Counted from the first letter of the stretch, positions 17,594-27,438 are shown. The stretch is DNA of 64,000 bases from Fusobacterium sp. (GCF_019012925.1 NZ_JAGIRL010000030.1:21723-85722); one strand, 5' to 3'. A program made the numbers and translations. Notes: generated from the letters alone by a model not told the origin.

Positions 17594-18328
17594 ATGAAAG
17601 AAAAAGTACAACCATTATATAAAATAGTTGAGGAAAAAATAATGGTATTATTACAAGAAAAACCTTATAGTGATGGATTTTATTTACCAACAGAATTAGA
17701 ATTGATGAAAAGATATAATGTAAGTAGGCATACAATTAGAAAGGCAATGGAAAATTTAGTAATAAGACATATAGTTGAAAGAGAAAAAGGAAAAGGAACA
17801 AGAAAAATTTTAGAAGAAAAATCAGTTGTAAAAACTAAATTAAATGATTGGAGAAGTTTAACTGATGAGATGTCTTCAAAGGGATATACTTTTTCATATG
17901 GAAGTAAAAAAATAGATATTCTAGATTCAACTGATGAATTAAAAAGAATTTTTTCTTTAAATGGTGATGAAAAAATAGTATCTCTACAAAGAGTTGGAGT
18001 AGATATAGTTCCAATAGTTTCTTTTGTAAGTTATTTTAATCCAATTTTAAGATTAGATAATGATAAAGAATTTTTAGAAGGGAAATTTAGAAAATTATAT
18101 GAATATTTAGAGAAAAGTTATGAGGTAAAAATAGTAAAGTCTGAGGAGGAAATTACTGCAAAAATGCCAAGCAAAGAAATTAGAAAAAAGCTAAACTTAT
18201 CTAAAGATACACCTATTTTATGTAGGAAAAGATTGGTGTATGACGATAAAAATAGATTGATAGAATATAATATTGGATACTATAATTCAGAGAAATTTAG
18301 TTATAATGTAAGTTTAGAAAAATCATAA
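17594..18328 (+). CDS. GntR/UTRA-family transcriptional regulator
   Basis: A 244-residue HutC/FarR-type regulator. The N-terminal winged helix contains LPTELELMKRYNVSRHTIRKAMENLV (helix-turn-helix at about 30-55); the remainder is a UTRA ligand-binding domain that normally senses a sugar phosphate. It has its own extended -10 (TGATATAAT at 17555-17563) and an AGGAG SD at 17581-17585. Position suggests it controls the adjacent PTS/isomerase operon, probably as a repressor relieved by the imported sugar phosphate. Confidence 0.92.
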   Translation: MKEKVQPLYKIVEEKIMVLLQEKPYSDGFYLPTELELMKRYNVSRHTIRKAMENLVIRHIVEREKGKGTRKILEEKSVVKTKLNDWRSLTDEMSSKGYTFSYGSKKIDILDSTDELKRIFSLNGDEKIVSLQRVGVDIVPIVSFVSYFNPILRLDNDKEFLEGKFRKLYEYLEKSYEVKIVKSEEEITAKMPSKEIRKKLNLSKDTPILCRKRLVYDDKNRLIEYNIGYYNSEKFSYNVSLEKS

Positions 18329-18351
18329 TAAATTTGATAAAGGTGAAAAAT

Positions 18352-19164
18352 ATGGAATATAAAATGATTGTATCAGATTTAGATGGAACATTGCTAAATT
18401 CAGAAAATAAAATTAGTTTAGAAAATAAAGAAACTTTAAAAAAATTAATAAAAGGAGGGAAAAAATTTGTAATAGCAACAGGAAGACATCATATTGATGC
18501 ACAATTTTTTGCTAAGGAATTAGAAAATGATTTTTATTTGATAACAAATAACGGAGCAAAAATTTTATATAAATCAAAAGAAGTTTTTAAAAGTATAATT
18601 CCCAGAAATCTATTACAAAAATTACTTGAATTGAATATTGATACTAAAGTTTCTAAAAATTTATTTACTGAAAATGGTTGGTATAGTGATAAAGAAATAG
18701 AAATATTTAATACTCATAATACTAATAGTCATTTTCCTTTAAAAATTACAAATTTAGAAAATTATAAAGAGGAAGAGGTTTTAAAATTTTTCTTTTTAAG
18801 TACAGTTCCAGAAAAAATAAAAAAAGTAGAAAAATTACTATCTTTAGATTTAGAATTAAAACAAGGATTAAATTTTTCTACTTCTGATAAATTTTGTTTG
18901 GAAGTGACCGCTAAAAATGTAAATAAAGGTCAAGGAATAAAAAGAATCTCAGAATTAGAAATGATAAATTTAAATGAGGTAATAGCTTTTGGTGATGGAT
19001 TAAATGATAAAGAAATGCTTGAAATAGTAGGAAATGGTATAATTATGGAAAATGGGAATCCTATTTTAAAAGAACAACTTTCAACTAAAAAAATAACTAA
19101 AAGTTGTGATGAAAATGGAGTTGCATATTATTTAAAAAAAATTTTTAAGGAATATTTTAAGTAA
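18352..19164 (+). CDS. Cof-type HAD-superfamily phosphatase
   Basis: A 270-residue cytoplasmic phosphatase of the Cof/YidA (HAD IIB) group. Motif I is SDLDGTLLNS at the N-terminus with the nucleophilic and acid/base Asp; motif II is ATGRHH; the late GDGLNDKEML gives motif III/IV. Start is the ATG at 18352 after AAAGGTG; an in-frame TTG at 18334 is less likely. It lies 23 bases after the GntR gene and may relieve sugar-phosphate stress for the same pathway. Confidence 0.9.
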   Translation: MEYKMIVSDLDGTLLNSENKISLENKETLKKLIKGGKKFVIATGRHHIDAQFFAKELENDFYLITNNGAKILYKSKEVFKSIIPRNLLQKLLELNIDTKVSKNLFTENGWYSDKEIEIFNTHNTNSHFPLKITNLENYKEEEVLKFFFLSTVPEKIKKVEKLLSLDLELKQGLNFSTSDKFCLEVTAKNVNKGQGIKRISELEMINLNEVIAFGDGLNDKEMLEIVGNGIIMENGNPILKEQLSTKKITKSCDENGVAYYLKKIFKEYFK

Positions 19165-19237
19165 TTATATTGAGGGATCTCTTTTTTCTAGTCAAATTTT
19201 ATATTTTTATTATACAGTAATTTTGAATTATGAATAT

Positions 19238-19464
19238 TTATAGGTAAATGAAGGGAGTTTTTAACCTTTTTGTTGAAGGCTCCCTTTCTATATAAGTAAC
19301 TGATAACATAATTTCATATAAATCAAATACACTCTTTAGTATGGTATTTTCCTCTTTAAGTAATTTATTTTCTTTTTCTAATTCTTCAATTCTAGGTAAG
19401 TTTTAGCTAATTGAAATTTAAGATCAGCGATTTTATGTAATAAATTTTCAATTTTAATTTCCAC
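19238..19464 (-). pseudogene. frameshifted coiled-coil ORF remnant
   Basis: Read on the minus strand, a GTG at 19464 opens 28 codons (VEIKIENLLHKIADLKF...) to a stop; a one-base shift near 19398 continues in another frame as RIEELEKENKLLKEEN and ends at 19238. Together they would make a ~75-residue coiled-coil protein, reminiscent of small IS-associated or phage-like proteins. I do not recognise the family. It lies between the PTS cluster and cysK beside a repeat also found near 63.2 kb. Confidence 0.4.
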
Positions 19465-19499
19465 AAAGATTCATTTCCTGGTTTGATAAGTTTTTACTT

Positions 19500-19572
19500 T
19501 TTGAATATAAAAAAGACCCTCTTCAAATTTTTGAAGAAAGTCTTAAATTTTCACATCAGACCTGAATAGCTA
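19500..19572 (-). repeat. dispersed palindromic repeat, copy 1 (also acts as cysK terminator)
   Basis: The minus strand reads CAGGTCTGATGT, then AATTTAAGACTTTCTTCAA, a short loop and its inverted arm TTTGAAGA..GGTCT followed by Ts. Nearly the same sequence occurs on the plus strand at 63236-63285. The hairpin with its T run follows the cysK stop and should terminate that gene. Confidence 0.75.
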
Positions 19573-19580
19573 TAAATTTT

Positions 19581-20498
19581 CTAAAAAATATTACTAGATA
19601 GATATTTTTCTCCAGAATCGTTAGAAAATACAACAATATTTAAATTTTTATTTTTATTATTTTTACAAATTTCTATAGCTGAAGATAGAGTAGCTCCAGT
19701 GGAAATTCCAGCTAGAATTCCCTCTTTTTTAGCTAATTTTTTCATATAATCAATACTTTTATCATAATTAGCCAATAATACTTTATCAGCTAAGCTATTA
19801 TTAAAAACATCTGGTATTTTTCCCAAGCTCATACCCATACCTTGAATCTTATGAGATCCAGTATATCCTTTTGAGATAAGAGGAGAAGTATCAGGTTCAA
19901 GAGCTATGTTTTGTATACTTGGAATAACCTCTTTCAATCTTTTAGCAATTCCAGAAAAACTTCCGCCTGTTCCTGTTCCACAGATAAAATAGTCAATTTT
20001 ATTATTCAAATCTTTTAGAATTTCATTGGCAGTAGTTTCATAGTGTATACCTGGATTTCTAGGATTAGAAAATTGATTAGGAATAAAATAATCTTTTGTT
20101 TCCTCTTTTATTAATTCAAGTTTATCACTACAACCTTTCATTCCTAAGTGTCCAGGAGTCAAAATTACCTCTGCTCCATAGGCTCTCATAAGTTGAATTC
20201 TTTCAATACTCATATTGTCAGGCATTATTATTTTTAATTTATATTTTTTCAAAGCACAGATCATAGCTAATGAAATTCCTGTATTTCCACTAGTAGCTTC
20301 AATTATAGTTGTTTTTTTACTTATTTTTCCAGATTTTTCAGCATCTTCAATCATAGCCAAAGCTATTCTATCTTTAGTACTTTTGCTAGGATTACTTCCT
20401 TCTAATTTTAAATATATATTATTTCCAAAAGTTTCGATACTATTTAATTTTATAATTGGAGTATTTCCAATAAGCTCTAACATTGATTGTATTAACAT
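19581..20498 (-). CDS. cysK: cysteine synthase (O-acetylserine sulfhydrylase)
   Basis: PLP enzyme of 305 residues that makes cysteine from O-acetylserine and sulfide. Lys42 in KSTKDRIA is the expected Schiff-base lysine, ATSGNTGI binds the substrate carboxylate, GTGTGGS holds the cofactor phosphate and SNDSGEKYLS ends the protein. The segment before the lysine reads NPSKSTKDR rather than the commoner NPGGSVKDR, so a CysM-like or other beta-replacing specificity is possible. SD GGAGGGG precedes the ATG. Monocistronic. Confidence 0.9.
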   Translation of the reverse strand: MLIQSMLELIGNTPIIKLNSIETFGNNIYLKLEGSNPSKSTKDRIALAMIEDAEKSGKISKKTTIIEATSGNTGISLAMICALKKYKLKIIMPDNMSIERIQLMRAYGAEVILTPGHLGMKGCSDKLELIKEETKDYFIPNQFSNPRNPGIHYETTANEILKDLNNKIDYFICGTGTGGSFSGIAKRLKEVIPSIQNIALEPDTSPLISKGYTGSHKIQGMGMSLGKIPDVFNNSLADKVLLANYDKSIDYMKKLAKKEGILAGISTGATLSSAIEICKNNKNKNLNIVVFSNDSGEKYLSSNIF

Positions 20499-20695
20499 TT
20501 TTCCCCTCCGTAAAGTATTGATTATATTAAAATTATAAGGGAAAAAACTATAAAATTATAGATGCCAATAAAAAAATTATAAAGTTCAATATATTTTATA
20601 TTATCCTTATTTTTTCTAGTTTTATAAGTTTATTTTAGTTCATGATTTTAGAATACTAGTAGATAACTTATAGGATCTGTTAGAAATTTTACTTC

Positions 20696-22108
20696 TTATC
20701 TCTCTTTACAATAGTTATAAAGACCTTTTACATGTACTCCAGAAGCTCCTTTTTTAAACCATTTAGAGGAGTTATCAAAGGCAGTACCAGCAATATCCAT
20801 ATGTGTCCAAGGAGTATCCTCAGCAAAAATTTCTAAGAATTTAGCAGCACTAATAGCTCCACCCCATCTTGTTCCCATATGTTTAATATCAGCAACCTCT
20901 GATTTTAAAAGTTCTTTAAATTGGTTATCAAGAGGCATTCTCCAGATTCTCTCTCCATATTTATTACAACTATTCTCTAATTTAGAATAAATATCATCAG
21001 AGTTAGAGAATACTCCAGTAATAAATGTACCTAAAGCTACCATCATAGCTCCAGTAAGAGTAGCTACATCAATTATTTCACTGACCTTTTCATTTCTAAC
21101 AATATAAGTTATAGCATCAGCAAGGGCTAATCTACCTTCTGCATCAGTATTTATTATCTCTACACTTTTTCCGTTCATAGATTTGATAATATCTCCAGGT
21201 CTGTATGAGTTTCCATTGATAGAGTTTTCACAAGCAGGAACAACAGCGATAACATTTCTTTTTATTTTATTTTTAGCCACAGCACACATTGTACCAATAA
21301 CTGTAGCTCCACCAGTCATATCATCTTTCATAGTTAGCATAGAATCAGCAGGTTTTAAACAAAGTCCACCAGTATCATAAGTTAATCCTTTTCCAACTAA
21401 ACCTATTTTTTCGTCAGAAGAAGAATCTCCAAAATATCTCATAACTATAAGCTTAGGTTTATTAACAGAAGCTTTTCCAACGTTATATAAAAGGTTCATA
21501 CCTAAATCTTGAATTTTATTCTCATCAAGTATTTCTACTTCAAATCCAAACTCCTTACCAAGTAGTAAAGTTCTCTCAGCTAGAGTGTCAGGGTTGATAA
21601 TATTAGCTGGTAAATTAACCAATTCTCTAGTAACATCAGTAGCCTCATTTAAAATAAGAGCCTCTGTAATATCTATATTATCAAAAGAGAAAAAATCAAC
21701 ATCTATTTTTTTTCCTTTTTCACTTTTAAATTCATCAAAATAGTAATTTACATTTCCAACTATTTCACAAATAATATCGGTATTTCCAAGTTCTTTAGAG
21801 TTACTAGATATTAATATACTACCTTTTTGTTCGTTAAGATATTTAAAAAGAGTCTCTCTCAATATATTTTCAGAGAACTCCTCTTTTTTTCCAAATCCTA
21901 GAATATCCATTGATATAAGAGTGTCGTTAACAAAATAGTTAACTGATAAAACTTCAGATCTCTTTCCAGTAAAAGAGTTTTTCTCCTTTAGTTTTTCTAT
22001 TAATTTTTTTCCATCTTCAGGAATACAATCACAATAATTATTCTCATCTTCAAATATTAATAGAAGATTTTTATCATAAAATTTTTCTAATTTATTTATA
22101 ACTTTCAT
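20696..22108 (-). CDS. pepA: leucyl aminopeptidase (M17 family)
   Basis: Cytosolic dizinc aminopeptidase of 470 residues. The C-terminal catalytic half has VGKGLTYDTGGLCLKP, a metal-binding MKDDMTGGA, and the M17 signature NTDAEGRLALADAI. The N-terminal ~150 residues are divergent, as usual in the family. I choose the ATG at 22108 because GGAGG lies a few bases upstream; an in-frame ATG at 22120 overlaps that SD. Confidence 0.93.
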   Translation of the reverse strand: MKVINKLEKFYDKNLLLIFEDENNYCDCIPEDGKKLIEKLKEKNSFTGKRSEVLSVNYFVNDTLISMDILGFGKKEEFSENILRETLFKYLNEQKGSILISSNSKELGNTDIICEIVGNVNYYFDEFKSEKGKKIDVDFFSFDNIDITEALILNEATDVTRELVNLPANIINPDTLAERTLLLGKEFGFEVEILDENKIQDLGMNLLYNVGKASVNKPKLIVMRYFGDSSSDEKIGLVGKGLTYDTGGLCLKPADSMLTMKDDMTGGATVIGTMCAVAKNKIKRNVIAVVPACENSINGNSYRPGDIIKSMNGKSVEIINTDAEGRLALADAITYIVRNEKVSEIIDVATLTGAMMVALGTFITGVFSNSDDIYSKLENSCNKYGERIWRMPLDNQFKELLKSEVADIKHMGTRWGGAISAAKFLEIFAEDTPWTHMDIAGTAFDNSSKWFKKGASGVHVKGLYNYCKER

Positions 22109-22136
22109 ATGAACCTCCATTAATGATCTTTATTAT

Positions 22137-22145
22137 ATTATATCA
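22137..22145 (-). promoter_or_regulatory. extended -10 promoter of pepA
   Basis: Minus strand TGATATAAT about 30 bases before the start; no good -35 hexamer is visible, as is common with an extended -10. Confidence 0.55.
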
Positions 22146-22211
22146 TAAAAAAAATATAAAACTAGATTAATTTGATATAAAATAAAATTGTTATATGAGT
22201 TTTTTTATAAA

Positions 22212-22241
22212 AAAAAGGAAAAACTGAAAAGTTTTTCCTTA
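22212..22241 (-). terminator. Rho-independent terminator of proS
   Basis: Stem AAGGAAAAACT (22215-22225) and AGTTTTTCCTT (22230-22240) around a GAAA loop, with a run of Ts on the minus strand after the stem. Confidence 0.85.
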
Positions 22242-22247
22242 AAAACA

Positions 22248-23957
22248 TTAGTATTTTTTCATTAATTCTCTAACTTTAGAGATAACTTCATCTTTTGAAA
22301 TTTCAAAAGTTTCTCCAGTTTTTCTTATCTTTAACTCAACAAGACCTTCTCCAGCTTTTTTACCACAGATAACTTTAAATGGGAATCCAATTAAGTCAGC
22401 ATCTTTAAATTTGAATCCAGGTCTTTCATCTCTATCGTCAATCATAGTATCTATACCATCATCAAGTAGAGCATTATATAGTTCTTCAGCAAGAGCTACT
22501 TGTGTCTGATCTTTCATATTAGCAGGGATAACATCTACAATATATGGAGCTATAGCAGTTGGCCAAACTATTCCAAATTCATCATTGTTTTGTTCAACAG
22601 CAGAAGCAAGAGTTCTAGATACTCCTATACCATAGCACCCCATTATTATAGGATGAGTTTCTCCTTTTTCATCTATGAAGTTAGCTTGTAACTTCTCAGA
22701 GTATTTAGTTCCTAGTTTGAATATGTGACCTACTTCAATTCCTCTAGCAGAAGTAAGAGTTCCACCACATTTTTCACAAACATGTCCTGGTTTAACAGTT
22801 TTTACATCTTTAACAATATCAGCTTTATAGTCTCTACCATAGTTTACATTTAGGTAGTGAGTATCCAATTTATTTCCACCAGCTGTGTGGTTAGTTATCT
22901 CTAAAACAGTATCGTCTGCCACTATTTTTATATTTCCTAAATCTGCTCCAAAAGGACCAATAAATCCTTTGATAAGTCCTAATTTTTCTAACTCTTCATC
23001 AGTTAATAACTCAACTTCAATAGCGTCTATAGCATTTTTAAGTTTAGTTTCATTAACTTCATAATCTCCTCTGATTAGTACCATGTATACATCATCAGTT
23101 CCAAGATCTTTATACATCATAGCTTTTACAGTTCTTTCTACAGGAACTTTTAAAAACTCTACAACGTCCTCTATTTTTGATACATTTGGAGTATCAACTA
23201 ATTCAGGAGATTTTAACTCCTCTTTTTCAGCATGGAAAACTTTACTTACAGCAGTTTCTACGTTAGCTGCATAGTCACAACTCTCACAGTAGATGATCTC
23301 ATCTTCACCAGAATCAGCTAATACGTGGAACTCTTTAGATCCATTTCCACCAATGGCACCAGAGTCAGCCTCAACAGGTCTAAACTTTAGTCCACATCCA
23401 GCAAATATTCTTTTGTATGCAGCCTCTATGTTGTCAAACTCTTGATCTAGAGATTCTCTAGTAGCGTGGAAAGAGTATCCATCTTCCATTACGAACTCTC
23501 TTCCTCTCATAAGTCCAAATCTAGGTCTGATTTCATCTCTAAACTTAGCTTGAATTTGATATAAATTTAAAGGTAATTGTTTGTATGATGTTAAATCATT
23601 TTTAATAAGGTCTGTTACTACCTCTTCATGTGTTGGTCCTAATACGAAATCTCTCTTAGCTCTATCTTGTAATTTCATCATAAGAGGTCCCATAACGTCC
23701 CATCTTCCACTTTCTTTCCAAAGTTCTGCTGGTTGTAGAACTGGCATAAATACCTCTTGTGATCCTGCTCTGTCTAACTCTCTTCTTACAATAGCCTCTA
23801 CTTTTTTAAGAGCTTTTAATCCTAGAGGTAGGTATGTGTACACTCCACTAGTTAATTTCTTAATCATTGCAGCTCTCAAAAGAAGTTTATGACTTGCTAT
23901 TTCAGCTTCTTTTGGAGTTTCTTTAAGTGTTTTAATATAACTCTTACTGAATCTCAT
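22248..23957 (-). CDS. proS: prolyl-tRNA synthetase (bacterial type with editing insertion)
   Basis: Class II synthetase of 569 residues, the usual length of the form with an inserted editing (INS) domain. Visible are motif 2 around KFRDEIRPRFGLMRGREFVMED, the INS region at about 225-380, and motif 3 GCYGIGVSRTLAS. The anticodon-binding domain ends the protein. Start ATG 23957 lies after GGAGG; an in-frame ATG at 23969 overlaps that SD. Confidence 0.97.
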   Translation of the reverse strand: MRFSKSYIKTLKETPKEAEIASHKLLLRAAMIKKLTSGVYTYLPLGLKALKKVEAIVRRELDRAGSQEVFMPVLQPAELWKESGRWDVMGPLMMKLQDRAKRDFVLGPTHEEVVTDLIKNDLTSYKQLPLNLYQIQAKFRDEIRPRFGLMRGREFVMEDGYSFHATRESLDQEFDNIEAAYKRIFAGCGLKFRPVEADSGAIGGNGSKEFHVLADSGEDEIIYCESCDYAANVETAVSKVFHAEKEELKSPELVDTPNVSKIEDVVEFLKVPVERTVKAMMYKDLGTDDVYMVLIRGDYEVNETKLKNAIDAIEVELLTDEELEKLGLIKGFIGPFGADLGNIKIVADDTVLEITNHTAGGNKLDTHYLNVNYGRDYKADIVKDVKTVKPGHVCEKCGGTLTSARGIEVGHIFKLGTKYSEKLQANFIDEKGETHPIIMGCYGIGVSRTLASAVEQNNDEFGIVWPTAIAPYIVDVIPANMKDQTQVALAEELYNALLDDGIDTMIDDRDERPGFKFKDADLIGFPFKVICGKKAGEGLVELKIRKTGETFEISKDEVISKVRELMKKY

Positions 23958-24020
23958 CTTATCCTCCATCTAAAATTTATTTTACTCTATATTTTAACAT
24001 ATTTCCTTATACTTTGTCTA

Positions 24021-26075
24021 TTATTTTACCTCTTTAAATTTTTCTGAAATATCAATAGCTAAATAATCATTATGAATTTTTCCATTGTTTTCTTTCAGGT
24101 AATCAGTACATATATCTTTAACTAATTTTATAGTTTTAACATCATGCACTATATCAATAAATTTTAAGTCACTAAGTCCACTCTGTTTTGTTCCAAAAAT
24201 CTCTCCTGATTTTCTAAGTCTCAGATCTTCTTCAGCAATTTTAAATCCATCTTGAGTCTCTTCCATAACTTGAAGCCTAGCCTTAGATGTGGCATTATCT
24301 GTTTTAGAAACTAAAAAACAGTAAGATTGATGTTGTCCTCTTCCAACTCTTCCACGTAATTGATGAAGGGCGGAAAGTCCAAATCTTTCAGCATTATTTA
24401 TAACTATGATAGATGAATTGGGAACATCTACACCTACTTCAATAACTGTTGTTGAAACAAGGATATCCAACTCTTTATTTTTAAATTTTTCCATAACCTC
24501 ATCTTTTTCAGAGTTTTTCATCTTTCCATGAAGTACTCCTATCTTATAACTGGGTAAAAATTTTTCTACTTCCTCAGTAAGTTCTTGTGTAGATTTAGCA
24601 GATAATTTTTCACTCTCCTCAATAAGAGGAGCTATAAAATAGGCTTGTCTACCTTGTTGCAATTTTTTATCAATAAAATTATACATTGTGGTTATCTCTT
24701 CATTAGAGGAGATCCACTTAGTTCTAATGGGTTTTCTTCCTGGTGGGAGTTCATCTATAACAGATACATCTAAGTCACCATAGATACTTAAAGCTAGTGA
24801 ACGTGGAATAGGTGTGGCACTCATAACAACAAGATTGGCTAAAACTCCTTTATCTCTCAAAGCTTTTCTCTGTAAAACTCCGAATCTATGTTGTTCATCA
24901 ATTATAATTAATCCTAATTTATTAAAAACAACACTCTCCTCAATAAGAGCATGAGTTCCAATAACAATACCTATATCGCCATTTTTGATATCTTCTAATA
25001 TTTTTAATTTTTTCTTTCCAGTAAAACTTCCAGTTAATAATTCTACTCGAACTCCCAATTTTTCAAATTTATCTTTTACTGAGAGGTAGTGTTGTACTGC
25101 TAAGATCTCAGTAGGAGCCATAAGTACTCCTTGATATGAGTTTTCTAACATGTATAGAAGTAAAACCATTGAAACAGCAGTTTTACCACTTCCAACATCT
25201 CCTTGAATCAATCTATTTACAATTCGACCATTTGCTAAATCTCGGTATATTTCGGTAATAACTCTTTTTTGGGCATTGGTTAATTCAAAGGGAAGAGATG
25301 CTAAATATTTTTTTACTAGATTTTTCTTATCCTCTAGCTGGTATTTTTCCTTATTTAAATCATCTACCTCAAATCTTTTTTGAAGTATTCCCATTTCTAA
25401 AACCAGTAGCTCTTCAACAGCAAAACGTCTTTTAGCTTCCTCTAAATTTTTACTGTTTTTAGGAAAATGTATAGCTTTTAATGCTTGTTTTCTATCCAAT
25501 AGCTTATATTTTTTAATTATCTCATCAGGAATATTTTCGTTTATAATAGAGAGAGCTGTATTGAGAGTTTTTTCAATAATTTTTCTAAGAGAGTTTTGAG
25601 GAAGCTCCTTACTGGTACTGTATATAGGAAGAATCTCTCCTTCATCAAGTTTTCTTTGATTACTACTTAGTTTAAATTCGGGATTGACCATCTGAAATAT
25701 GTAACCACGTTTAACCTGTCCAATAAATATATACTCTTCTCCTATTTTTAAAGACTTCCTTAAATAAGGCATTTGAAACCAGATAACTTCAATAACACCA
25801 GTTCCATCTGTGGCAGTAGTTTTTACCATCTTTAATCCAGAACGTGTAGGTGGTGCAGAAATAGTTAAGAGAGTAGCTTTTAAAACAACATATTCCTCTC
25901 CACGAAGTTCACCAATTTTTTTTATATTAGTTCTATCATCATAGGCTTTAGGAAAATAATAGAGTAGATCAGATATAGATCTTATACCTAGTTTTTCTAA
26001 TTTTTTTAAATTTTTACTTTCAATTCCAATATCAATATTTTCCAAAGGCCAGTATATTTTCTGATATCTTTCCAC
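24021..26075 (-). CDS. recG: ATP-dependent DNA helicase RecG
   Basis: Replication-fork and Holliday-junction branch-migration helicase of 684 residues. The N-terminal wedge (OB) region includes DLLYYFPKAYDDR near 35-47. The SF2 helicase core has GDVGSGKTAVS (Walker A), IIDEQHRFGVLQR (Walker B) and the TRG-like GRVGRGQHQSYC region. Start is a GTG at 26075, nine bases after AAAGGAG. It stands 63 bases upstream of proS on the same strand and may be cotranscribed with it. Confidence 0.97.
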   Translation of the reverse strand: MERYQKIYWPLENIDIGIESKNLKKLEKLGIRSISDLLYYFPKAYDDRTNIKKIGELRGEEYVVLKATLLTISAPPTRSGLKMVKTTATDGTGVIEVIWFQMPYLRKSLKIGEEYIFIGQVKRGYIFQMVNPEFKLSSNQRKLDEGEILPIYSTSKELPQNSLRKIIEKTLNTALSIINENIPDEIIKKYKLLDRKQALKAIHFPKNSKNLEEAKRRFAVEELLVLEMGILQKRFEVDDLNKEKYQLEDKKNLVKKYLASLPFELTNAQKRVITEIYRDLANGRIVNRLIQGDVGSGKTAVSMVLLLYMLENSYQGVLMAPTEILAVQHYLSVKDKFEKLGVRVELLTGSFTGKKKLKILEDIKNGDIGIVIGTHALIEESVVFNKLGLIIIDEQHRFGVLQRKALRDKGVLANLVVMSATPIPRSLALSIYGDLDVSVIDELPPGRKPIRTKWISSNEEITTMYNFIDKKLQQGRQAYFIAPLIEESEKLSAKSTQELTEEVEKFLPSYKIGVLHGKMKNSEKDEVMEKFKNKELDILVSTTVIEVGVDVPNSSIIVINNAERFGLSALHQLRGRVGRGQHQSYCFLVSKTDNATSKARLQVMEETQDGFKIAEEDLRLRKSGEIFGTKQSGLSDLKFIDIVHDVKTIKLVKDICTDYLKENNGKIHNDYLAIDISEKFKEVK

Positions 26076-26211
26076 TATTTCTCGCTCCTTTCAATTATAT
26101 TATTTTTTTATTATAGCATATTTTTTATAAATTATCTTTTTTTTATTCTTAATAAAATTTTAACTTGTTTTAGTTTTAAATAAATTAAAATAAATATTTT
26201 TGTATTGAAAA

Positions 26212-26240
26212 TTGACAATGAAAAGGAGTTGGTATATAAT
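26212..26240 (+). promoter_or_regulatory. promoter of the TPR/DUF218 lipoprotein gene
   Basis: Consensus TTGACA (26212-26217), 17-base spacer and TATAAT (26235-26240), 39 bases before the start. One of the best sigma-70 matches in the window, implying strong constitutive expression. Confidence 0.9.
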
Positions 26241-26279
26241 TTGATTATAAAGTTTAAAACTTTTTTAGGAGGGGAACTT

Positions 26280-27335
26280 ATGAAAAAATTTAAGATTTTA
26301 TCAGGCATTCTTATTTTACTTGCTTTAACTGGTTGTAGTTCTACAGAAAAATATCAGAAACAGGAGCAAATTAATAAATTAACTCAAAATGGAATGGTTT
26401 TCTATTGGAATGGAGGAGATCTAAAAAAAGCTGAAAAAGAGTTTTTTAAAGGTATTACTCTTAAAGGAAAATTTGATGTTGTAGAAAATTCTTTTAAAGA
26501 AGCAAGTTTATTAGATCCAGAAAGATTGGATTTGAGATTTGGAATAGCTAGTTCTCAAATTATTCAAAATAAAACAGAAGATGCTTTAAATACTTATAGT
26601 GAAATTATTAGAATGTATCCAGAGTCTTTTGAAGCAAATATGTTGTTAGCAGGATATAATAGAGCTTTGGGTAATATAGATAAGTATGATACTATTATTA
26701 AAAATATTAAAGAAAAATCTCCAGAAGAAGTAAATGAATTTATAAAAAGATTTGAAAGAACAGATAAAACAATGGAAACAAAATTTATGACAGAAGCTTA
26801 TAAAATAGAAAATCCAAATAATGTTATTGTAACATTGGGGTATGCTTTAGGTAAAGGTGGTGTAATGGAGAAACCACTAATAAAAAGGCTAGAACAAACT
26901 TTAAAATTAGCTAAATTAAATCCTGAAATGCCTATAATAGTAACAGGGGGAGTTCAACAAGGAGGAGTTACAGAAGGGTATGTAATGAAAAAATGGCTTG
27001 TTGAAAAAGGAATAAATGCAGATAGAATTTATATAGAAGATTTAGCAAAAGATACAGTTGGAAATGCTTTGTATTCAGTCAAAATTTTAAAAGAATTGAA
27101 AGCTAAAAATATTACTATTATAAGTAGTGCAACTCATATGAGAAGAGCCATTTCTGTTTTTAAAGAGATGTCAGTTACAGAAGGACTAGAGTTAGATAAT
27201 ATTACTAATTTAGTTTATTTCGATTATAATAATATGGATGAGGCTTATCAAATTCCACAAAAAGAAAAACTTGTTATTTATAGAGATATGATGAGAGCTT
27301 CAGGAATTTGGGCTTATCCTGGAATTCAAATGTAA
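26280..27335 (+). CDS. lipoprotein with TPR-like region and YdcF/ElyC (DUF218) domain
   Basis: A 351-residue lipoprotein: signal peptide with lipobox LTGC (Cys19), a helical TPR-like part at about 60-150, and a C-terminal DUF218 domain (VIVTLGYALGKGG, PIIVTGG, KDTVGNALYS, IISSATHMRRA). DUF218 proteins such as SanA, ElyC and YdcF are linked to envelope integrity and cell-wall precursor metabolism; a periplasmic-side envelope role is inferred. Start is ATG 26280 after AGGAGGGG; the longer frame from 26205 would begin upstream of the promoter -35 and is rejected. Confidence 0.87.
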   Translation: MKKFKILSGILILLALTGCSSTEKYQKQEQINKLTQNGMVFYWNGGDLKKAEKEFFKGITLKGKFDVVENSFKEASLLDPERLDLRFGIASSQIIQNKTEDALNTYSEIIRMYPESFEANMLLAGYNRALGNIDKYDTIIKNIKEKSPEEVNEFIKRFERTDKTMETKFMTEAYKIENPNNVIVTLGYALGKGGVMEKPLIKRLEQTLKLAKLNPEMPIIVTGGVQQGGVTEGYVMKKWLVEKGINADRIYIEDLAKDTVGNALYSVKILKELKAKNITIISSATHMRRAISVFKEMSVTEGLELDNITNLVYFDYNNMDEAYQIPQKEKLVIYRDMMRASGIWAYPGIQM

Positions 27336-27357
27336 AATCAATAGGAATGAATTAGAA

Positions 27358-27392
27358 ATAAGTAGGTTGTTCTTGACCTACTTATTTATTTT
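27358..27392 (+). terminator. Rho-independent terminator
   Basis: 10-bp stem ATAAGTAGGT (27358-27367) with ACCTACTTAT (27376-27385), eight-base loop, then Ts. Confidence 0.85.
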
Positions 27393-27438
27393 TTATAAAA
27401 TAAAAAAAGATATAATTGAGAAAAAATAGGAGGATAAA

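Noticed and set aside
19251..19286. Terminator for the HAD phosphatase gene from the AAGGGAG/CTCCCTT inverted repeat
   Set aside because: The 22-base loop is large, the T run is interrupted, and the sequence falls within the decayed coiled-coil ORF; it is too weak to call.
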